Below, in pieces: positions 59,670-64,000 of a stretch of 64,000 nucleotides of DNA. This stretch comes from Bacteroidota bacterium. Lineage in GTDB: Bacteria > Bacteroidota > Bacteroidia > Cytophagales > Spirosomataceae. Within the stretch, counting starts at the first letter, position 1. Each line of letters opens with the position of its first letter. The stretch covers positions 639,674 through 703,673 of the forward strand of contig JAIUOF010000002.1 of assembly GCA_020161355.1 (NCBI GenBank). Reading direction: 5' to 3'. A model generated the notes under the pieces. The model was not told the origin of the DNA, did not search any database, and worked only from the letters and a program-made list of their open reading frames with translations. A program made the position numbers and the translations under genes.

Positions 59670-62060
59670 ATGAGAAATAAATTGAATACAATCGCAATCA
59701 CTGGCCACAGAGAGCTCTTCACAGAAGATTTGGATATTATCCGAACCAAACTGAAGGAGCAGCTAAAATCATTGGCAATAGATACCATCCTTGTGGGTGA
59801 TGCCACTGGGGCTGACCAAATAGCCAGAGAAGTAGCCTCAGAGCTTAATATCAGGATAATAGATATAAACTTGGTCGTTTTAAGAAATCTTGATGAACCA
59901 GAGGCCGACTATTATGCACGACAAGCAGAATACATGATACACCATACCCATCAGCTCATCGCGGTGTGGGATGGTGTCTTTACCCGCAAACCCGGTGGCA
60001 CCTCAGATATTGTTTACAAAGCATTACACAGTCAAAAAACCTTCACTATATATCATTTGGTATGCAGGCAACTGCCCAATCCATATCCAGTGGCCAGCCT
60101 GCTCGACAAAATGATAGATTTTGAGGCAGGTAAGTTTAACCGGTTGCCTTTAGCCTTACCTTTTTCCTGGGTAAAACAAATAGTTGAGCCACCTGTAACC
60201 ACCACTTCCAAAAAATCAATTGTAGATTTTCAAGTTTTTAGTTCTTTTCTTATTCCTGGAGGTTTGGCAATCTTAACGCTGCTTTTTGGAGTTTGGGGCT
60301 TTTCACATTTACATCCTGATGGCTTTATCAATAACTTTTTTAGGTCACTCAACCTTATTACTTTTAATAATTCTGTGATTGAAAGTCCTGACATTGGATG
60401 GCAATTAGAATTAGCCAGGCTATTAGGCTTATTAACAGCTACGTCAGCCATTGGCTTTGCTATTTATGCTGCCACAGAAAAACAGCGAATTCAAGCCCAG
60501 CTAAAAGTATGGGCCAAAAACAAAAACTTTGACCTGGTATTAGGCCTTAATCAAAAAAGTTTTGACTTACTTGTTGACCTGAACATACATCACCAAAAAA
60601 ACGTGGTATTGGTCTATTCTGATGCACAAAGTAAATACCTGAGCGATATCAAAAAGCTAAAAAATGTAATCGCCATCCAGGGAAATCTATATTCTGCTAC
60701 TACCCTGGCAAGCGTGCATGCAGCCGCAGCCAATAAAATATATATCTTGGGCGATTCTGACACTGAAAATATAAGGGCAGCTCAGGAATTAGACAATTTA
60801 ATTGGTAAGGTATCTGACACACCAAAATATATTCATATCGAAGATGAATCTAAAAAGATGTTTTTAATTAATAGCCTTTGTGAAAAAGGGAAAATCCACA
60901 ATACAATTTTTAATATTTATGAAAACACCATCAGGCGTCTGCTGTTGTATTATCCCCTGGACAGATTTTACCAAAACCCCTTATCAAAAAATGCTCATGC
61001 TGTTATTTTGGGATTTGGGCAATTGGGCAAAACACTGACCGTACAATTACTAAAACAAGGGCACTTCGCCCGAAAACACCGTCTTTCTATCAAAGTTGTG
61101 TGTGAAAATGCCGAAGAGTCCAAAAAAGATTTTCTAAAAGCTTACCCGCAGTTTGACCCTACTGCTTTTGGTGTTGGAAATCCGGACCTTACAATTATGA
61201 GCTATACATGGAGCAACATCAGCCTTGAGTTTCATGAGCTTCCAACTTCTGACAAAGACTGGCTTACGGATAGAGGACCCATATTTTCAGCATTTAATGG
61301 TACAGATATTTGTAATATTTATGCTTGCCTGGAGGACGGCATCGCTTCTGCGGCTATTTTGAATACCCTATTGCCTAAGATTGAGATTAAAAAACAAGAA
61401 TTGGCAGCCAATGTGCAGGTATATTGTTATTATAATTTCCCTGATAAAAAAGAAGAGACTATAATTGAAAATTATTTCAACCAACAGGCACCACACACTT
61501 TTGTCAAGTGTTTTGGAAATTACCTCGATGAATGCTCTGCAGCCTTTATACAAGATATTTCACTGGATGCTCTTCCAAAATTGATCAACGGCTCCTATGA
61601 CAATTCAAGACCGCCAGCTGAATCCTGGAGAAACCTTACAGAGAAAGACAAAATTTCAAACCGGCAATCTGCTGATCACCTGTGGACAAAAATAAGGCTG
61701 ATTTGGCCCAAAATTGACTGGAAAGTAGATTTGAAAACCTTTGAGCCCTATGACGAAGTGGCTAATGAAATTTTTGAGTATCCAATCATTGACGAGTATG
61801 GAGAAATAGAACACCGCCGCTGGTGTGCCGACCTGCTTATGCAAGGTTTTGTTCCATTTGATTTGACCTATGGTAGCATTGCCTATAAAGAAGTAGCCGA
61901 AAAATGGGAGGATCCAAGCTATAAAAAAAGTCAGCAAATTCAAAAAAGACACATATCTCTGGTACCATATAAACACTTGCTATACAAGGACAAAGCCAAA
62001 GACATTAAACAAATAAAGGCCATCCCCGGCTTCTTAAGAGGTGTAGTAAAATCAACTTGA
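59670..62060 (+). CDS. SLOG - transmembrane - RCK-like - RyR protein (channel-like effector)
   Basis: The 796-residue protein starts at the ATG behind GGAGG (59658-59662), an unusually good Shine-Dalgarno for this genome. N-terminus: SLOG-type Rossmann domain (GHRELFTEDLD, GDATGADQIAREVASELNI). Two membrane helices follow at about 189-213 and 251-269, with a 38-residue loop between. Then come two Rossmann-type domains, the second with AVILGFGQLGKTLTVQLLKQ, as in TrkA/RCK regulators. The C-terminus has EHRRWCADLLMQGFVPFDLT, resembling the RyR domain. The plan is that of a nucleotide-gated ion channel or transporter; ligand and ion are unknown. It follows the NDT-like gene by 2 nt. Confidence 0.75.
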   Translation: MRNKLNTIAITGHRELFTEDLDIIRTKLKEQLKSLAIDTILVGDATGADQIAREVASELNIRIIDINLVVLRNLDEPEADYYARQAEYMIHHTHQLIAVWDGVFTRKPGGTSDIVYKALHSQKTFTIYHLVCRQLPNPYPVASLLDKMIDFEAGKFNRLPLALPFSWVKQIVEPPVTTTSKKSIVDFQVFSSFLIPGGLAILTLLFGVWGFSHLHPDGFINNFFRSLNLITFNNSVIESPDIGWQLELARLLGLLTATSAIGFAIYAATEKQRIQAQLKVWAKNKNFDLVLGLNQKSFDLLVDLNIHHQKNVVLVYSDAQSKYLSDIKKLKNVIAIQGNLYSATTLASVHAAAANKIYILGDSDTENIRAAQELDNLIGKVSDTPKYIHIEDESKKMFLINSLCEKGKIHNTIFNIYENTIRRLLLYYPLDRFYQNPLSKNAHAVILGFGQLGKTLTVQLLKQGHFARKHRLSIKVVCENAEESKKDFLKAYPQFDPTAFGVGNPDLTIMSYTWSNISLEFHELPTSDKDWLTDRGPIFSAFNGTDICNIYACLEDGIASAAILNTLLPKIEIKKQELAANVQVYCYYNFPDKKEETIIENYFNQQAPHTFVKCFGNYLDECSAAFIQDISLDALPKLINGSYDNSRPPAESWRNLTEKDKISNRQSADHLWTKIRLIWPKIDWKVDLKTFEPYDEVANEIFEYPIIDEYGEIEHRRWCADLLMQGFVPFDLTYGSIAYKEVAEKWEDPSYKKSQQIQKRHISLVPYKHLLYKDKAKDIKQIKAIPGFLRGVVKST

Positions 62061-62230
62061 TAAAACATGAGAGATTTTTCTAATTTATTCAAATATTACT
62101 ATCAAAAGCTATCTCCTATAAGGTTTCATTTGAAAAAGAGAACTGCTACTGGATATAGGGTAAACTCTATCTACTCATGAAAAATCAATAGACTATGTGT
62201 AGGATTTTGGAGTAATAGAATCAAATAATT

Positions 62231-62551
62231 TCAAGAATTATGAATGGAAAACCTTTCAAAAATGAATAAAAAAGCTCTTTCAATAAGTGAAAAATTGGTA
62301 TCAGAGTCAAATAGATTTTTCAATTGTAATACAATCCTCTCTTTTTCATTTGGACTAATTTCTGAAATGTAAGCTTCTATTTTTGTAATTCGCTCATATT
62401 CATCATCTATTTTAAACTCTTCAAGTATATGGTTTAAAGATTGTTCATTCCCGAGCATTATATTTAGATAGTCTTTTTCGTTTTGATGTAAACCAAGATC
62501 AATATGTGCTGCATACATCATTAGATATCCAAGTTTCCCATTTTCCAACAT
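62231..62551 (-). CDS. small TerB-like helical protein
   Basis: The 106-residue all-helical protein starts LENGKLGYLMMYAAHIDLGL, then HQNEKDYLNIMLGNEQS and NEKERIVLQLKNLFDSD, a pattern like TerB-type domains (MYxAxxDGxLxxxEx). The ligand-binding acids of true TerB are only partly conserved. The ATG at 62551 is clear. It does not overlap a neighbour and no operon is evident. Confidence 0.5.
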   Translation of the reverse strand: MLENGKLGYLMMYAAHIDLGLHQNEKDYLNIMLGNEQSLNHILEEFKIDDEYERITKIEAYISEISPNEKERIVLQLKNLFDSDTNFSLIERAFLFIFERFSIHNS

Positions 62552-62596
62552 AATTCAGAATACAAAAAATTTAAAAAATAAATATTTTTTTTGATA

Positions 62597-62911
62597 TCAA
62601 AATACATTTAACCGCTCAATCTTTTCCCTCACCAAAATCCTTCTTCGTCGGGAAATGGGTAGAAAAGCATTGTTGATAATTACCCCTTCGGCAGTAATCT
62701 CAAAGTCTTTCAGATAATTGAGGTTGATAACCTGAGAGCGGTGAATTCTGAGAAATTGATTTTCATCCAACTTTTCCATCACCTTTTTGAGAGTTACTGC
62801 AACAAAAACTGTACTTTGATCGGCAAGATATACCTTGGAATAATTGATATGCCCCTCCAACCAAAGTACCTCATTGGGGTTGATTCTGGTTTTTGCGTTA
62901 AGATTTATCAT
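62597..62911 (-). CDS. LytTR DNA-binding regulator without receiver domain
   Basis: The 104-residue protein is a bare LytTR domain: INPNEVLWLEGHINYSKVYL, TLKKVMEKLDENQFLRIHRS, QVINLNYLKDFEITAEG and LPISRRRRILVREK are its usual blocks. Lacking a response-regulator receiver, it would be controlled by its partner, the overlapping small membrane protein gene upstream (14-bp overlap). This recalls LytTR regulatory systems, in which a membrane protein holds the regulator (family knowledge; application here is inference). Confidence 0.85.
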   Translation of the reverse strand: MINLNAKTRINPNEVLWLEGHINYSKVYLADQSTVFVAVTLKKVMEKLDENQFLRIHRSQVINLNYLKDFEITAEGVIINNAFLPISRRRRILVREKIERLNVF

Positions 62912-63131
62912 TATTGATTAGTCTAAATAGAAATGTGAATAAATATTTTAATAACAATGGAAACAGTAGAAGGGAAAGTGTTCCGCTTAAGATTTGCAGC
63001 TCTCCAAATGGGTCTGCCATGCCTTGAAAAATAAAAAAAAGAGATGAAAAAACGCCTCCACTGATGAGAAAATAATAAAAAAGCTCCAAAGTGTTTTTTT
63101 TCAGGAATCTTGTTTTAAAATATCTTTTCAT
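62898..63131 (-). CDS. small two-helix membrane protein, partner of the LytTR regulator
   Basis: The 77-residue protein has a basic N-terminus (KRYFKTRFLKKNTLE) and two membrane helices (LFYYFLISGGVFSSLFFIFQ and ILSGTLSLLLFPLLLKYLFT). I chose the ATG at 63131; the upstream TTG at 63146 is less likely. It overlaps the LytTR gene. It may sense the membrane state or bind the regulator. Confidence 0.65.
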   Translation of the reverse strand: MKRYFKTRFLKKNTLELFYYFLISGGVFSSLFFIFQGMADPFGELQILSGTLSLLLFPLLLKYLFTFLFRLINNDKS

Positions 63132-63257
63132 TTTTAAGTTAGACAAAAATTTAATTGATACCGCTTATTTAAGCCCTGGCGTATTTGATGTCTTTTAATT
63201 GTTAATATCAAAATTTAAAAAATGGTTACTAACTTTTTCTAAAAATTTGGTATTAAT

Positions 63258-63289
63258 CTAGCAAAGGGTCACTAAGTGCCCTTTGCTAG
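63258..63289. terminator. strong 11-bp hairpin behind the small lipoprotein gene
   Basis: CTAGCAAAGGG (63258-63268) pairs with CCCTTTGCTAG (63279-63289), and CAC/GTG pair inside. It lies right after the stop at 63300 on the minus strand and before the LytTR region. The U-run is poor, so function is uncertain. Confidence 0.5.
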
Positions 63290-63299
63290 TAATCACTTT

Positions 63300-63452
63300 T
63301 TAAGGAGTTGGGGGTTTGATTGGAGTTGGAGCATTAGGAGGATCTTCATTAGAAAAAGTTTTGGGTTGGATTGTTTCATCCCGGCAAGAAGTTAAGAATA
63401 ACAAAGCCGAAAAAAATGAAATGAACGCGAGATTTTTTGTCCTGTTTTTCAT
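63300..63452 (-). CDS. tiny proline-rich lipoprotein
   Basis: The 50-residue precursor has a lipoprotein signal (MKNRTKNLAFISFFSALLFL then TSC, lipid Cys at 23) and a mature tail of 27 residues (RDETIQPKTFSNEDPPNA, then Pro-rich). The ATG at 63452 is preferred to upstream alternatives because it starts the basic signal. It is too short for a domain; it could be a surface decoy or a structural lipoprotein. Confidence 0.55.
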   Translation of the reverse strand: MKNRTKNLAFISFFSALLFLTSCRDETIQPKTFSNEDPPNAPTPIKPPTP

Positions 63453-63575
63453 GGTAAAAAAATTTAAATTGTTTAACAGGAGCAAAAATGTGAAGGGCCA
63501 AAAGTGATAAATTTAACAGCACTTTTCAATAATTATTAATTGATGCCAATACCTAGTTAAGTAGCTATTATTAAA

Positions 63576-63590
63576 TACCTTACGTAGGTA
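63576..63590. promoter_or_regulatory. short palindrome upstream of the 88-residue gene
   Basis: TACCT-TACGT-AGGTA lies 20 bp before the ATG at 63610, a possible operator. Evidence is only the symmetry and place. Confidence 0.3.
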
Positions 63591-63609
63591 AAATAAAAAT
63601 AAAATATTA

Positions 63610-63876
63610 ATGGAATACAAAAAGGAAGATCCGGATCATATTGAACTTTCTCCTGAATCAAGACATGAATTGTGGGAAGATTTAATTCTTAAGTTTTCAT
63701 TAAATAAAAATAAAGAAATTTTGTCTGTTCACCGAGAAAACCCAAAAATATTTTGGGCAACTTTCGGAAAAACTTTTTATTTAGATTTTATTGAAAAAAC
63801 CAATTTCAAGAAGTCACAAATACGGCTGAATTCATCTAATATTGAAAAAAGCACAACAAATATTAAGGAACAATAA
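63610..63876 (+). CDS. small protein of unknown function
   Basis: The 88-residue protein has an acidic N-terminal helix (SPESRHELWEDLILKFSLNK) and a middle part with an aromatic stretch (IFWATFGKTFYLDFIEK). It has no signal or membrane segment and no recognised domain. The ATG is clear and codon use fits the genome. It lies at the right end of the window; what follows to 64000 shows no gene. Confidence 0.45.
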   Translation: MEYKKEDPDHIELSPESRHELWEDLILKFSLNKNKEILSVHRENPKIFWATFGKTFYLDFIEKTNFKKSQIRLNSSNIEKSTTNIKEQ

Positions 63877-64000
63877 AGTGATCCCAATAGTTTAGACAGA
63901 TACAATAATAAAATAAACTATTGTTATTGTTGTAAAAGTCCTTCTTTTTCTTTTTTGCTTCTTTTTTCTTTGTTAATAAAATAGGATAATTGTTGATAAT

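Overview
The window looks like a Bacteroidota chromosome, probably Cytophagales. The evidence is the low GC content, -7 elements of the form TAnnTTTG, weak Shine-Dalgarno signals, many start/stop-overlapping genes, PurM of the Bacteroidota type, DUF6175, and secreted proteins with the C-terminal module usual in this phylum. No species is assigned.

Layout. (1) 1-3570 is ordinary chromosome: the 5' end of purM, a minus-strand operon (DUF1361, diacylglycerol kinase, membrane protein, winged-helix regulator), an acyl-CoA thioesterase and a secreted charged-heptad protein. (2) 3571-3642 is tRNA-Arg(CCG). Its last 22 nt plus 3 downstream nt are repeated perfectly at 49485-49509, next to a tyrosine integrase (48139-49332) and beside what looks like the original tRNA terminator. 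The roughly 45.9 kb between the repeats is therefore a genomic island. Integrase arm-type repeats are visible at both ends, but no relaxase or conjugation genes are.

Island cargo, left to right: an IS982-family element with a 9-bp target duplication and an amber-disrupted transposase; a large unexplained inverted repeat; a very AT-rich four-gene operon of unknown function (5495-10259); an eight-gene minus-strand operon (23090-10313) with a DRT1-type reverse transcriptase-nitrilase, complete type I restriction-modification (HsdM, HsdS, and HsdR with an extra N-terminal domain), a uracil-DNA-glycosylase-like protein, two unknown proteins and a YgjP-like metalloprotease; a lipoprotein/membrane-protein pair; an excisionase-like, zinc-ribbon and small membrane protein trio; a five-gene block of secreted proteins (37914-26866); and a 2901-residue secreted polymorphic toxin with a PD-(D/E)xK-like tip followed by its putative immunity gene.

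Right of the island (49510-64000) lies more accessory chromosome. A six-gene operon couples a membrane-anchored TIR protein to a sulfatase-modifying-enzyme-like protein, an outer-membrane-like protein and DUF6175-type envelope proteins. A three-gene operon (56202-62060) encodes an NB-ARC/TPR NLR-like protein with a DUF4062-like head, a nucleoside-deoxyribosyltransferase-like protein, and a SLOG-transmembrane-RCK-RyR channel-like protein. The end holds a LytTR regulator overlapping a small membrane protein, a TerB-like protein and a tiny lipoprotein.

The best candidates for undescribed systems are the four-gene operon at 5495-10259, the NLR/NDT/SLOG-RyR operon at 56202-62060, the TIR/FGE/envelope operon at 49669-56065, and the toxin locus with its five secreted companions.
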